Shown: positions 1 to 9,112, counted from the first letter of the stretch. The stretch: 64,000 bases of DNA from Klebsiella spallanzanii (GCF_902158555.1 NZ_CABGGS010000012.1:1-64000), one strand, 5' to 3'. Notes: generated by a model not told the origin, from the letters alone. Numbers and translations: made by a program.

Positions 1-45
1 CTCACAATTTAAATCAAAATAGAGGTATAACGTTATCTCTGTAAA
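1..45 (-). promoter_or_regulatory. lacZp: lac operon promoter and partial operator
   Basis: Read on the minus strand, a -35 TTTACA (40-45) and a -10 TATTTT (16-21) are separated by 18 bp, exactly the geometry of the E. coli lac promoter. Downstream, AATTGTGAG (1-9) matches the first half of operator O1, and the predicted transcription start falls at position 9 by alignment. The rest of O1 and lacZ lie beyond the window edge. The -10 differs from the E. coli TATGTT. Confidence 0.85.
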
Positions 46-62
46 GGATGAGATGAGCAATG

Positions 63-78
63 AGTGAACTCACTCACA
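63..78 (-). promoter_or_regulatory. CRP-cAMP site of the lac promoter
   Basis: TGTGA-N6-TCACT on the minus strand, centred about 61.5 bp upstream of the predicted lac start, the same position as the class I CRP site in E. coli. It lies between the lacI stop codon and the -35 box. Confidence 0.85.
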
Positions 79-91
79 CAATTTCACCCGT

Positions 92-1174
92 TCATATTTT
101 GGGCGATAGCTGGGAAATCTGACGTGCGAGCTGGATGAGTGAATCAGCGAGGACCTCAGGGGAGGTCGTGTGGTTGTTGGGAGGCTGAACGGTCTTACGT
201 TGAATCAATGACACGGGCAGTAGCTGGTTGTTAGTCGCGGGTTCTCCGCCAGAGAGTTGCAGGAGTTTGTCTACACTCGTTTTGCCGAGCAGCGAAAAAT
301 CCTGTCTGATGGTGGTCAGCGGCGGAATATAGCAGGCGCTATCCTCAGTATCGTCATAACCAATAACGGAAATGTCGCTTGCCACGCGTAGACCAAATTC
401 GCTAATCGCCCGCATCGCGCCCAGAGCCATCTGATCGTTAGCCACCAAAATAGCGGTAGGAATCGTCCCGTCATTAAGCATTTGCAGGGTTTGCTGAAAA
501 CCGGACATCGCACCCCAGTCGCCTTCTGTTTCAGCAATCGGCTGTAGCTGGTAGTGCGCCAGATATTTATGCCAGCCTGCGAGTCTCAGCCGCGCGGAAA
601 CCGAAGAATGCGGCCCGGCCAGTAGCGCAATGCGCTGATGCCCATGCTCTACCAGATGTTCAACACCCAGACGCGCGCCGTCATCGTGAGAAAAAATAAT
701 GCTGTTAATGGGGGACTGGTCGGAAACGTCGAGAAAGAGTACCGGCACGTTGCCGCAGCTTGCCGCCACCGCAATAGCGTCGTTTTCATCGAGCGGATAG
801 TTAACGATCAAACCGGTTACCCGTTGCGTCAGCAGGTTATGTACCGCCGCTTTGCAGGCTTCAACACCGTTGCGCTCCACCATGGCTATCACGACGCTGG
901 CGCCTGACTTATCAGCGCGAGATTTAATGGCCGCGACAATCTGTGACGGCGCATGCAGCGCGAGGTTGGCAGTCGCTACGCCAATAAGCGGCGTCTGTTT
1001 TCCCGCCAGCTGCTGCGCAACGCGATTGGGAATGTAATTCAGCTCCGCCATCGCGGCTTCAACTTTTTCACGGGTTTTGGCGGAAACATGGTCAGCCTGA
1101 TTCACCACACGGGAAACGGTCTGGTAGGAGACCCCCGCGTGATCTGCGACATCGTATAGCGTTACCTGTTTCAC
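92..1174 (-). CDS. lacI: Lactose operon repressor LacI
   Basis: Allolactose-responsive repressor of the lac operon, a LacI/GalR-family tetramer. The N-terminal helix-turn-helix (about residues 5-25) has the recognition helix SYQTVSRVVN found in E. coli LacI, followed by the hinge helix RVAQQLAGKQ and a periplasmic-binding-protein-like core. The C-terminal part keeps leucine-rich heptads for tetramerisation (LADSLIQLARQISQL). An upstream GTG at 1183 opens the frame, but the GTG at 1174, behind AGGGTG, corresponds to the E. coli start and gives 360 aa, the E. coli length. Its stop lies just upstream of the lac CRP site, so the lac layout is conserved. The gene appears intact. Confidence 0.95.
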   Translation of the reverse strand: MKQVTLYDVADHAGVSYQTVSRVVNQADHVSAKTREKVEAAMAELNYIPNRVAQQLAGKQTPLIGVATANLALHAPSQIVAAIKSRADKSGASVVIAMVERNGVEACKAAVHNLLTQRVTGLIVNYPLDENDAIAVAASCGNVPVLFLDVSDQSPINSIIFSHDDGARLGVEHLVEHGHQRIALLAGPHSSVSARLRLAGWHKYLAHYQLQPIAETEGDWGAMSGFQQTLQMLNDGTIPTAILVANDQMALGAMRAISEFGLRVASDISVIGYDDTEDSACYIPPLTTIRQDFSLLGKTSVDKLLQLSGGEPATNNQLLPVSLIQRKTVQPPNNHTTSPEVLADSLIQLARQISQLSPKI

Positions 1175-1297
1175 ATTCATCACCCTGATTTTACTGTTGT
1201 CTGCACGCTATGATGCCATACTCCACCAGGCTTTCACTATGTCGCAGGCGAGTGAATTGCATGGTACATAGGGGTTTCTATAGACCTTCTGGCAACC

Positions 1298-2596
1298 TCA
1301 ATGCTGCGCTCCGCAGCATTTTTTATATTTACGCCCGCTGCCGCACGGACAAGGGTCGTTGCGGGTAGCCGATTTCGGCTGCTGTTGCTGCGCCTCTTGC
1401 GCCAGCCATTGCATAATCGCCGGAAGCGGATAGCCATTGTCCAGAAGCTGCCGCCAGACGTTCATATAAGGCGTCACGTGCTTGAAAAAGTGCTTATAGC
1501 CCGTACACAGGTAATTGTGGCCGGGGCGACCGCTCGGGGAAACGGCGAAGCGATGTTTCGGACAACCGCCGTGGCAAACAAAACGAAACTCGCAGCTGCG
1601 GCAATCCGCCGTCAGCGTCTCTTTTTTGGCCTGACCAAAGGTGATGGCCTGTTCGCTATTGTTTAGCTCACGAATGCTCTGCTGGTGAATATTGCCCAGC
1701 TTATGCTCCGGGTAGACATAGTGATCGCAGTTATACAGATCGCCGTTCGATTCCAGCGCAAAAGCGTGGCCGCAGGTTTCGGAATGCACGCACAGTACCG
1801 GCGGCTGACCGGTCCACGCCGCCAGGGCAACGTCAAACATCTGCACGTAGACGCTATCGACGTCGCGGCGCACCCAGATATCAAAAATTTGGTTGAGAAA
1901 CTCGCCAAACTGCCAGGAGGGCACCGTCCAGGGCGCAAGCCGCGCTGCGCTCTCTCCAGGCAGTACCAGCTGTAGCGGCGACGAGGCGTCGCTGCTCATC
2001 CGTTCGACCAGCGGAATAAACTGCATATAGCGCGAACCCGCCGCCAGCAGGAAATCATACACTTCGCGGGCGTGTTCAACGTTATGCTTGCCGACAACGG
2101 TCAGAGTATTGAACTCGACGTTATGCGCCTTCAGCAGCGCCATTGCCGCCACGACCTTATCGTGGGTTCCCTTTCCGGCGCGGTTGACGCGGTACTGGTT
2201 ATGCAGATGCGCCGGGCCGTCTATCGACAAGCCCACCAGAAAACGCTGCTCGGCAAAAAATTGCGCCCACTCATCATCCACCAGCACGCCGTTGGTTTGC
2301 AGGGCATGATCGATCTTTTTGCCGTTGGCGTATTTCTCACAAAGCTCAACGACGCGGCGAAAGAACGCCAGCCCCATCATCGTCGGTTCGCCGCCCTGCC
2401 AGGCAAAGGTCACTGCATCACCAGACTGCGCTTCGATATGCTGGCGAATATAGTTTTCCAGCGTCTCGTCGGACATGCGCCAGTTTTTATTACGCTCGGG
2501 GTAAAGCGCTTCTTTTTCCAGATAAAAGCAGTAGGTGCAATCGATGTTACACACCGATCCGCTCGGTTTTGCCATCACGTGGCAGCCATTGATCAT
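1298..2596 (-). CDS. Anaerobic sulfatase-maturating enzyme (radical SAM/SPASM) with SEC-C tail
   Basis: Oxidises the active-site Cys (or Ser) of a sulfatase to formylglycine. The radical-SAM cluster motif CNIDCTYC has cysteines at residues 16, 20 and 23. WQGGEPT is the SAM-binding motif, and SIDGPAHLHNQYR contains the conserved Asp thought to act as base. Two SPASM cysteine groups follow (CVHSETCGHAF and CRSCEFRFVCHGGC). The C-terminus ends in a zinc-binding SEC-C motif (DPCPCGSGRKYKKCC). I choose the ATG at 2596 because AGGGAAA precedes it and family members start just before HVMAKPSG. A longer TTG start at 2653 would overlap the regulator gene. It is the last gene of the sulfatase operon and its obvious client is the Cys-type sulfatase two genes upstream. 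Resembles AtsB/AslB/ChuR. Confidence 0.88.
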   Translation of the reverse strand: MINGCHVMAKPSGSVCNIDCTYCFYLEKEALYPERNKNWRMSDETLENYIRQHIEAQSGDAVTFAWQGGEPTMMGLAFFRRVVELCEKYANGKKIDHALQTNGVLVDDEWAQFFAEQRFLVGLSIDGPAHLHNQYRVNRAGKGTHDKVVAAMALLKAHNVEFNTLTVVGKHNVEHAREVYDFLLAAGSRYMQFIPLVERMSSDASSPLQLVLPGESAARLAPWTVPSWQFGEFLNQIFDIWVRRDVDSVYVQMFDVALAAWTGQPPVLCVHSETCGHAFALESNGDLYNCDHYVYPEHKLGNIHQQSIRELNNSEQAITFGQAKKETLTADCRSCEFRFVCHGGCPKHRFAVSPSGRPGHNYLCTGYKHFFKHVTPYMNVWRQLLDNGYPLPAIMQWLAQEAQQQQPKSATRNDPCPCGSGRKYKKCCGAQH

Positions 2597-2636
2597 GCTG
2601 ATTTTCCCTGATTCGATGGCCCGGTAAACCTTGCCA

Positions 2637-3359
2637 TTAACTGTTCTCGACAATGTACTGATAGCAGCTGGCGATATGGCGAGCGATGGTGTATTCCACC
2701 AGCTCGCCGCGATCGTTAAAGCCCTGACGGGTCTTCACCAGCAGCGGTTCGCCTGCAGCAACCTGCAAAATATCGCAGTCCTGCTCCGTGGGCAGTTCGG
2801 CGGTAATGGTATCTTTATAGCCGTCGATATTCTCACCGCGCTGTTCCAGGGCGCTGTACAAACCTTCTTTAAACGCCTCTAGCGTCAGCTCACCCAGACG
2901 CGGCGTTAGCCAGATGTAGTTTACCTGCGCGGGGAGTTCATTTTGCCGATAAATCGTGCGGGTGAGACGCTGAATTTTCTGCTCCGCCGGGAGAGCGAAC
3001 GCCTGCGCCACTTCCGGCGGCGGCAAGAGTTGCTCGAGTGTCAGATTATGTCGCGAAATAGAGTGCTGCTGCTGACCGTCGACCAGCCGGATGCGGGTCT
3101 TTACTCCCTGTTTCTCGGAGGTGCTGATGACCATCGTGCCGATACCGGCCTGGCGTTTTACCAGCCCTTTGGCAGCCAGTTCGGCCAGCGCGCGCCGCGC
3201 CGTAATGCGGCTGACGCCAAAAAGCTCTTCAAACTCGGCTTCGGTAGGCAGGACATCATTCTTTTTGTAGGCCCCGGTTCTTAGCTTTTCCAGCAAGATG
3301 TCGTATAGCTGAGCGTATAAAGGTTTTGCGCCGCGAGAATAATCCAGTTCTTCTTTCAT
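2637..3359 (-). CDS. GntR-family regulator with UTRA domain (sulfatase locus)
   Basis: A 240-aa HutC-subfamily transcription factor. A winged helix-turn-helix covers about residues 10-75 (LPTEAEFEELFGVSRITARRAL), then a UTRA ligand-binding domain to the end. UTRA regulators of PTS operons usually sense the phosphorylated sugar or a derivative. The frame opens at 3410, but that start would overlap the sulfatase stop, and the ATG at 3359 has AGGAG upstream. The gene lies inside the operon it probably controls, and candidate palindromic operators lie upstream of the PTS gene (6617-6639). The effector is unknown. Confidence 0.85.
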   Translation of the reverse strand: MKEELDYSRGAKPLYAQLYDILLEKLRTGAYKKNDVLPTEAEFEELFGVSRITARRALAELAAKGLVKRQAGIGTMVISTSEKQGVKTRIRLVDGQQQHSISRHNLTLEQLLPPPEVAQAFALPAEQKIQRLTRTIYRQNELPAQVNYIWLTPRLGELTLEAFKEGLYSALEQRGENIDGYKDTITAELPTEQDCDILQVAAGEPLLVKTRQGFNDRGELVEYTIARHIASCYQYIVENS

Positions 3360-3377
3360 TAACTTCGCACTCCTGTT

Positions 3378-3395
3378 CCCCGGCCGTAGCCGGGG
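3378..3395. other. Hairpin between sulfatase and regulator genes
   Basis: Perfect 7-bp inverted repeat CCCCGGC-CGTA-GCCGGGG in the 43-bp gap between the sulfatase stop and the GntR start. There is no U-tract on either strand, so it is more likely an RNA-processing or stability element in the operon mRNA than a terminator. A truncated REP is also possible. Confidence 0.5.
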
Positions 3396-3402
3396 GTACC
3401 CC

Positions 3403-5148
3403 TTAATCAAGTCGCATTTCTAACGCCATCTTATAGTACACGCTCTGATGCTGCTCCTGCGGAACCTCATTCTGCACGAAAGCCCACAAATTTTCCCGAT
3501 CCCAGGCGGGCTCGCTGGCGGCCCGCAGCTTGTCAGCCAAAATAGTCTGTCCGCTACCTTCCAGATGCTGCAACAGCGCAAACAGGCCGTAGCGCACCTG
3601 CGGCGCAAAGGCAGCCAGCTCCGGCAGCAGATGCGGATCCAGCCCCAGCAGCGGACTTTGCGCATCATCCAGGCCATAGCGCGCGTACAGCTCAGCGGGC
3701 GCATCGTTTTCCTGCATCATGCGAATCATCTGCTCCACTAACCGCCGCGCGACCTGTTCATCACGGCACTGGGTTTGCTGCGTCGGGTCAGCCGCCAAAT
3801 CATACAGGCGATGGCCAAAGCGATCGGCACCGCGGGTCATCACTGACTCTGCGGGGATTTTCATCACCGGGCAGCCTTTGGTAAAGCGAAACGGCGGATG
3901 CAGCGTCGTTTCGCGCAGCTCCTGCGGCGTAAAACGGCGATTAATGCGCGTCGGCATCAGGGTGTATTCGTACAGGCCATCGATGCCTTGTTCAACGGGC
4001 GAGCGCATATAAACATAGCGACCATCGGTAATATTGATATGGCAGCCGTGATAGCCAAACAGCGCATAGTCGCGCACTGGCGTATCGTCGCGCAGCGCGG
4101 GCAGCAGCGACACGCCCTGCATATCCGCCGGTTTATCCAGACCGAAGCAGTCCAGCAGCGTCGCCGGGATATCAATTGTTTGCGCCAGCGCCTGGCGGGA
4201 TTCGCCCGCACCGCCGTACTGCGGGTGCCAGATAAATAAAGGAATATTCGCCACTTCGTTATACAGCGGCATAATATTTTTCCCCCACCACTCATGCTCG
4301 CCAAGCAGAAAACCGTGGTCGGTGTTGACAATCAACATCGTGTCGCGCCACAGATCGTAACGATCCATATAGTCCAGCACCTTGCCAACATACGCATCAA
4401 CCATGGTCAGCAGCGCCATATAGTACTTCTGGATCAGGCTTTTGCGTTCGGCGGTTTCGGTGACGAAGTAGTACGGCGGCCAGCCGTCGAACTGCGCGGG
4501 ATCGTCGATGCCGTACATCTTCAGGTACTTTTCCGGCACGAAGAACGGTTCATGCGGATCGAAACACTCCAGTTGTAAAAACCAGTTGTCGCTGGCGTGG
4601 TTGGTATCGATGAACTCCAGCCCTTTGCCGATCGTCCGCGCCAGATGGTGATCTTCTTCGTTGTGCATAAACTGCACGTTGATCTGATGCTGAACCCGGC
4701 TGGCGATCCGCCGCTGTTTGATCTCCTCCGGCTCGCCGGATTCGTAGCGATATTCAGGCTTATCCACCACCCCTTTCCAGGCATCGCCCTCCTGTCCGCG
4801 CACAAATTCGTAGGTACTGTAGCGCGAATGATAGGTCGCCCCGCCGTCGCGCCAGTAGTGCTTGTGGTCCGTCACCAGATGGGTGTGAATGCCGTTCTTC
4901 TTCAGCAGCTCCGGAACCGAATCATCGAACGGCTCGATTGGCGACCAGCCGCGGTGTAAAAAATTATAGCGTCCGGTATGCAGCTCCCGGCGGGCGGGCA
5001 TACAGGGCATGCTGCCAACGTAGCCGTTATCGAAACGGACCGTGCGCTCCTTCAGCCGCTGAAAATTCGGCGTGATCGCCTTGTCGCTACCGTAGGCCGA
5101 CAGCAGGCGCTTATTCAGCGAATCAAACATCAACATAATCGCTTTCAT
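3403..5148 (-). CDS. Cys-type sulfatase, predicted cytoplasmic
   Basis: A 581-aa sulfatase of the alkaline-phosphatase superfamily. The modification motif C-M-P-A-R lies at residues 49-53 and ends in HTGR, so Cys49 should be converted to formylglycine by the maturase encoded downstream. Metal-site elements are visible: Asp8-9 region at the N-terminus (MFDSLN), TDHGFLLGEHEWWGK about residues 276-290, and HPQYGG-type loops. The protein starts directly with the catalytic fold (MKAIMLMFDSLN) and has no signal peptide, unlike periplasmic arylsulfatases. With a PTS permease immediately upstream (22-bp gap, strong AAGGAG site) it probably removes sulfate from a sugar after phosphorylating import. 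Substrate not identifiable from sequence. Confidence 0.9.
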   Translation of the reverse strand: MKAIMLMFDSLNKRLLSAYGSDKAITPNFQRLKERTVRFDNGYVGSMPCMPARRELHTGRYNFLHRGWSPIEPFDDSVPELLKKNGIHTHLVTDHKHYWRDGGATYHSRYSTYEFVRGQEGDAWKGVVDKPEYRYESGEPEEIKQRRIASRVQHQINVQFMHNEEDHHLARTIGKGLEFIDTNHASDNWFLQLECFDPHEPFFVPEKYLKMYGIDDPAQFDGWPPYYFVTETAERKSLIQKYYMALLTMVDAYVGKVLDYMDRYDLWRDTMLIVNTDHGFLLGEHEWWGKNIMPLYNEVANIPLFIWHPQYGGAGESRQALAQTIDIPATLLDCFGLDKPADMQGVSLLPALRDDTPVRDYALFGYHGCHINITDGRYVYMRSPVEQGIDGLYEYTLMPTRINRRFTPQELRETTLHPPFRFTKGCPVMKIPAESVMTRGADRFGHRLYDLAADPTQQTQCRDEQVARRLVEQMIRMMQENDAPAELYARYGLDDAQSPLLGLDPHLLPELAAFAPQVRYGLFALLQHLEGSGQTILADKLRAASEPAWDRENLWAFVQNEVPQEQHQSVYYKMALEMRLD

Positions 5149-5170
5149 GCTTTACTCCTTAATTCTTCCT

Positions 5171-6586
5171 TCACGCCGTTTCTTTATCGTAACCGCGCAT
5201 TTTGCCAACGATATAGGTCAGCACGAAGGCTGCGGCGCAGCCGGTTAACCAGGAAATGATGTACTGCAAATATTTACCGTCGGCGATAAGCGGCAGCGCG
5301 GAGAGCCCGGCTGCGCCGACACCGTTGGTCGAGACGCCCAGCAGCACCACCATCATTCCGCCAAAGCCTGCGCCGATAGAGCCGGTAATAAAGGCAAATC
5401 CGGCCGGGATATTGACGCCGAAGATGGTCGGTTCGCCCACCGCCAGGATGGAAGTCGGGATCGCCCCTTTGGCGATTTTCTTCATCATCGGGTCGCGGGT
5501 CAGCAGCAGTACCGCCGTCGCCGCGCCGACCATTCCGGCGTTGGACATAATCTGGATGGCGAACAGCGGCGCGTGGCCGGTGGCGTTGATCATCTCAAGG
5601 TGAATAGGAAACAAGCCGTGGTGCAGGCCGAGCGAAATCAGGAACGGGAACAGCGCCGAGAGCACAAAGCCCGCTGCGATGCCGCCGGTAGAAAGCAGGC
5701 CGTTCAGCCCGTGCAGAATGCCGTTAGAAACCACGCCCGCCACGGGCATAATCACCAGCAGCAGCGCCGCCGCCATCACCACCAGCACAATAGTCGGCGT
5801 CACCACCACATCCACAATATCCGGCACAAAGCGCCGAACCTGTTTTTCCAGCAGGCACATTAGCCATGCGCAGAGAATGACGCCAATCAGCCCGCCCTGC
5901 CCCGGGATCAGCCCCAGCGCGGTAATCTGCGGCACAATAGTGATCGCCCCCAGCAGGCCACCCATCACCGCGTTGCCGTCAAACTCCTTCGCCGCCGTCA
6001 CCCCGGTATAGATAGCGAGGAAACCGAACAGCGCCTTCGAGACGATATCGAGAAACTGGCTCACACCCAGCATGTGCCGCTGGTCGAGTACTACCTGAGT
6101 CGGCGACAGATCCCCCAGCGCCGCCACATGATGCGCCAGCGCCCAGGAAGCAGCGGAGTTCACCAGCACGTTGTTAATGCCCATCAAGATACCGGCGGCA
6201 ATCAATGACGGCAGGATCGGCACAAAGATATTGGCGATATGTTTGAGAATGACTTTGGTACGGGTCTGTTTTTTCGCTTTCTCCCGCGCAAGCTTTGCTT
6301 TTTGCTCGACAGCGCTCAAGGGTGTGTCACTTGCGGGCAGGCCCTTAAGCAGATCGTTAATCACGTTTGCGACCTTTGACGATTTACCCGGCCCGACGAT
6401 CACCTGCAGGGTGTCGTCCTCCACCACGCCGAGTACGCCTTCAATACTTTTGAGCGCGGCGATATCGACCTGTGATTGCTCACCGATGGTCATCCGCACA
6501 CGGGTCATACAGTTGGTAACATGCAGCAAATTAGATAAGCCGCCACAGTGCTTCACAATCGCGTTGCCCACCTGGTTGTAGTCCAT
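5171..6586 (-). CDS. PTS EIIBC permease, glucose/sucrose family
   Basis: A 471-aa inner-membrane sugar phosphotransferase permease. Residues 1 to about 85 form an EIIB domain with the phosphorylated Cys26 in TNCMTRVR. After a charged linker (KLAREKAKKQTRTK) comes an EIIC domain of about ten membrane segments containing the signature GEPTIFGVNIP. Length and order match the MurP/TreB/ScrA group. There is no EIIA domain here or nearby, so phosphate would come from EIIA-Glc (crr), as for MurP, TreB and ScrA. First gene of the operon, with AGGAA seven bases before the ATG. Linkage to a sulfatase suggests a sulfated or sulfate-linked sugar, but the specificity is inference. Confidence 0.88.
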   Translation of the reverse strand: MDYNQVGNAIVKHCGGLSNLLHVTNCMTRVRMTIGEQSQVDIAALKSIEGVLGVVEDDTLQVIVGPGKSSKVANVINDLLKGLPASDTPLSAVEQKAKLAREKAKKQTRTKVILKHIANIFVPILPSLIAAGILMGINNVLVNSAASWALAHHVAALGDLSPTQVVLDQRHMLGVSQFLDIVSKALFGFLAIYTGVTAAKEFDGNAVMGGLLGAITIVPQITALGLIPGQGGLIGVILCAWLMCLLEKQVRRFVPDIVDVVVTPTIVLVVMAAALLLVIMPVAGVVSNGILHGLNGLLSTGGIAAGFVLSALFPFLISLGLHHGLFPIHLEMINATGHAPLFAIQIMSNAGMVGAATAVLLLTRDPMMKKIAKGAIPTSILAVGEPTIFGVNIPAGFAFITGSIGAGFGGMMVVLLGVSTNGVGAAGLSALPLIADGKYLQYIISWLTGCAAAFVLTYIVGKMRGYDKETA

Positions 6587-6616
6587 ACAGAGGTTCCTTT
6601 ATTATTTTGGTGGTAA

Positions 6617-6639
6617 TTGTTATAACAATATAATGTTAT
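6617..6639 (-). promoter_or_regulatory. Candidate operator for the GntR/UTRA regulator
   Basis: Two overlapping symmetrical sequences lie 30-55 bp before the PTS start codon: a perfect 12-bp palindrome TTGTTATAACAA (6617-6628) and ATAAC-N8-GTTAT (6622-6639). AT-rich half-sites of this kind are typical GntR-family targets, and the position would overlap the promoter. No other regulator binding here is suggested. Confidence 0.45.
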
Positions 6640-6705
6640 CATGTTTGTGAAGGCGATCATAAAGGCGGATTAACGATCGTTTTTGGCGGGGGAATAATGA
6701 GAACA

Positions 6706-6784
6706 GGAGGCCGAAGCCTCCCACAGTTTGATTTATAGCGTGTGCCGCATTTTGTCGGGTGGCGGCTAGCGCCTTTTACCCGAC
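6706..6784. repeat. Hairpin and REP-like element downstream of metE
   Basis: A 6-bp stem with CGAA tetraloop (GGAGGC/GCCTCC, 6706-6721) is followed by a REP-like palindrome, GTCGGGT-GGCG...CGCC...ACCCGAC (6754-6784). They fill the gap between the metE stop and the PTS promoter. The first may be the metE terminator, although its U-tract is poor. The second resembles enterobacterial REP sequences, which stabilise upstream mRNA. Confidence 0.55.
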
Positions 6785-6820
6785 GGGTTCACCATCGTCT
6801 GCGAGCCGGGTAATTCTGCA

Positions 6821-9082
6821 TTATCCCTGGCGCAGGTTCTGCGCGGCTTTGACCATGTTAGCCAGCGCGGCACGGGTTTCCGGCCAGCCGCGGGTTTTCA
6901 GGCCGCAGTCCGGGTTCACCCACAGGCGCTCTGCCGGGATACGCTGCGCAGCCTTCTTCAGCAGGGCTTCGATCCACTCCACGCTTGGGACGTTCGGCGA
7001 GTGAATATCGTAGACGCCCGGCCCGATTTCGTTCGGATAGTCGAACTCTTCGAACGACTCCAGCAGCTCCATATCAGAACGCGAGGTTTCGATAGTGATC
7101 ACGTCGGCATCCAGCGCGGCAATGGAATCCATAATGTCGTTAAACTCGCAATAACACATATGGGTGTGGATCTGGGTGTCATCTTTCGCCACCGCCGCGT
7201 TGATGCGGAAAGCCTCCACGCCCCATGCCAGGTAGGCATCCCAGTCGCTGCGCTTCAGCGGCAGACCTTCGCGCAGCGCCGGTTCGTCAATCTGGATAAT
7301 ACCGATCCCGGCGGCTTCCAGGTCTGCAACCTCATCACGCAGCGCCAGCGCAATCTGCTTCGCGATGGTTTCACGGGTCACGTCTTCGCGCGGGAATGAC
7401 CAGCAGAGAATGGTCACCGGACCGGTCAGCATCCCTTTTACCGGCTTGTCGGTCAGCGACTGGGCGTATTTTGCCCACTCAACGGTGATCGCTTGCGGGC
7501 GGCTAACATCACCAATTACTACCGGCGGTTTAACGCAGCGGGAGCCGTAGCTCTGCACCCAGCCGTTCTGGGTAAAGATAAAACCGTCCAGGTGTTCACC
7601 GAAATATTCCACCATGTCGTTACGCTCGGCTTCACCGTGCACTAGAACATCCAGCCCCAGCCGCTCCTGCTCCACAATCGCCTGTTTGATGTGCTCTGCT
7701 ATGCCGGTACGATAGTTATTCGCATCGAGATTGCCCTTTTTGAAGTCCAGACGCAGGCCGCGAATTTCCGTGGTTTGCGGGAAAGAGCCGATGGTGGTGG
7801 TCGGCCAGGCCGGGAGCTTAAAGCGCGCCCGCTGCGCTTCGGCACGCACTTCATAGACGCTCGCGCGCTGGCTGTCCTCGTCGGTAATCGCCGCCAGGCG
7901 TTTTTCGACCGCCGCGTTATGCACGCGAGTCGAGTGGCGACGTGCCTGAATCGGCGCGCTCCAATCGTTAATCGCTACAGTATCACCGCTGTTCAGCGCA
8001 TCACGCAGCAGCGCCAGCTCGGCGCATTTTTGCAAGGCGAAGGCAAACCAGCTCTTCACTTCCGCATCCAGACGAGTCTCCACGCTCAGGTCGATCGGGC
8101 TGTGCAGCAGGGAGCAGGAAGAAGCCACCCACAGATCGCGTTTACCGACGATGTCTTTAATCTGCGCGTATTTCTCGGTGAGATCGGCGCGCCAGACGTT
8201 GCGGCCATTGATCAGCCCCGCAGAGAGCAGCCAGTCGGCAGGCAGACGTTGATGCAGCTCTTCCACGTCATCTTTACCGTGAACAAAATCAACGTGCAGG
8301 CCCTGTACCGGCAGCGCGGTGATGGTCTCAAGGTTCGCCGTAATGCCTTCAAAATAGGTGGTCAGCAGCAGCTTAACCTGACCGGTGAGTGCGTCATATG
8401 CCGGTTGGAAGGCATCCAACCACGCCTGCGGCAGTTCGAGCACCAGCGCAGGTTCATCAATCTGTACCCACTCAATGCCGCGTTTTGCCAGCTCAGCCAG
8501 CACCTGCTGGTAGACCGGCAGAATATCGTTCAGCAAGCTCAGACGGTCGAACGGCTCGCCTTTCACCTTACCGAGCCACAGGTAAGTAACCGGCCCCAGC
8601 AGAACGGGTTTGACCTTGTGGCCCAGCGCCAGCGCTTCGTCCACTTCATCCAACAATTGAGTCCAGGTCAGTTTGAACTGCTGGCCCTTCACGAATTCCG
8701 GCACCATGTAGTGGTAGTTGGTGTTAAACCATTTGGTCATTTCCGCTGCGGCAGCCGGTTCACCGGTCGGTGCGCGACCTCGGCCAATGCGGAACAGAGT
8801 ATCGATATCGACGGAACCGTCTTTGTTCTGATGACGAGCCGGCACGTTGCCGAGCAGCAGGCTGGTGGTCAGAACATGGTCGTACCAGGCGAAATCACCC
8901 ACCGGCAGCAGATCAACGCCTGCCTGCTTCTGCTGATCCCAATGGCGAGCACGCAGCTCACGCCCAACCGCCAGCAGTTCTTCACGGGAGCTATTGCCCG
9001 CCCAGTAGCTCTCTTGCGCTTTTTTCAGCTCGCGACGCAGGCCAACGCGAGGGAAACCGAGGGTGTGATTCAGGATTGTCAT
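6821..9082 (-). CDS. metE: Cobalamin-independent methionine synthase
   Basis: Transfers the methyl group of 5-methyltetrahydropteroyl-triglutamate to homocysteine, the last step of methionine synthesis, in the cytoplasm. Two TIM-barrel halves are present: the N-terminal folate half starts at [12 protein letters not shown], and the C-terminal half carries the zinc ligands in [10 protein letters not shown], an acidic ligand and [11 protein letters not shown]. The frame opens at 9118, but the ATG at 9082 matches the E. coli start and gives 753 aa, the E. coli length. Divergent from its activator metR, with MetJ- and MetR-like sites between them. The downstream neighbour is not the E. coli ysgA/udp region but the sulfatase operon. 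Confidence 0.97.
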   Translation of the reverse strand: MTILNHTLGFPRVGLRRELKKAQESYWAGNSSREELLAVGRELRARHWDQQKQAGVDLLPVGDFAWYDHVLTTSLLLGNVPARHQNKDGSVDIDTLFRIGRGRAPTGEPAAAAEMTKWFNTNYHYMVPEFVKGQQFKLTWTQLLDEVDEALALGHKVKPVLLGPVTYLWLGKVKGEPFDRLSLLNDILPVYQQVLAELAKRGIEWVQIDEPALVLELPQAWLDAFQPAYDALTGQVKLLLTTYFEGITANLETITALPVQGLHVDFVHGKDDVEELHQRLPADWLLSAGLINGRNVWRADLTEKYAQIKDIVGKRDLWVASSCSLLHSPIDLSVETRLDAEVKSWFAFALQKCAELALLRDALNSGDTVAINDWSAPIQARRHSTRVHNAAVEKRLAAITDEDSQRASVYEVRAEAQRARFKLPAWPTTTIGSFPQTTEIRGLRLDFKKGNLDANNYRTGIAEHIKQAIVEQERLGLDVLVHGEAERNDMVEYFGEHLDGFIFTQNGWVQSYGSRCVKPPVVIGDVSRPQAITVEWAKYAQSLTDKPVKGMLTGPVTILCWSFPREDVTRETIAKQIALALRDEVADLEAAGIGIIQIDEPALREGLPLKRSDWDAYLAWGVEAFRINAAVAKDDTQIHTHMCYCEFNDIMDSIAALDADVITIETSRSDMELLESFEEFDYPNEIGPGVYDIHSPNVPSVEWIEALLKKAAQRIPAERLWVNPDCGLKTRGWPETRAALANMVKAAQNLRQG

Positions 9083-9112
9083 GTTATGCCCCTTATGGAA
9101 TTTTTTGTATTT

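Noticed and set aside
1301-1325. ATGCTGCG-CTC-CGCAGCAT followed by TTTTTAT on the plus strand, terminator-like
   Set aside because: It lies at the 3' end of the maturase gene but points the wrong way; no plus-strand gene precedes it. It could only stop antisense transcription.
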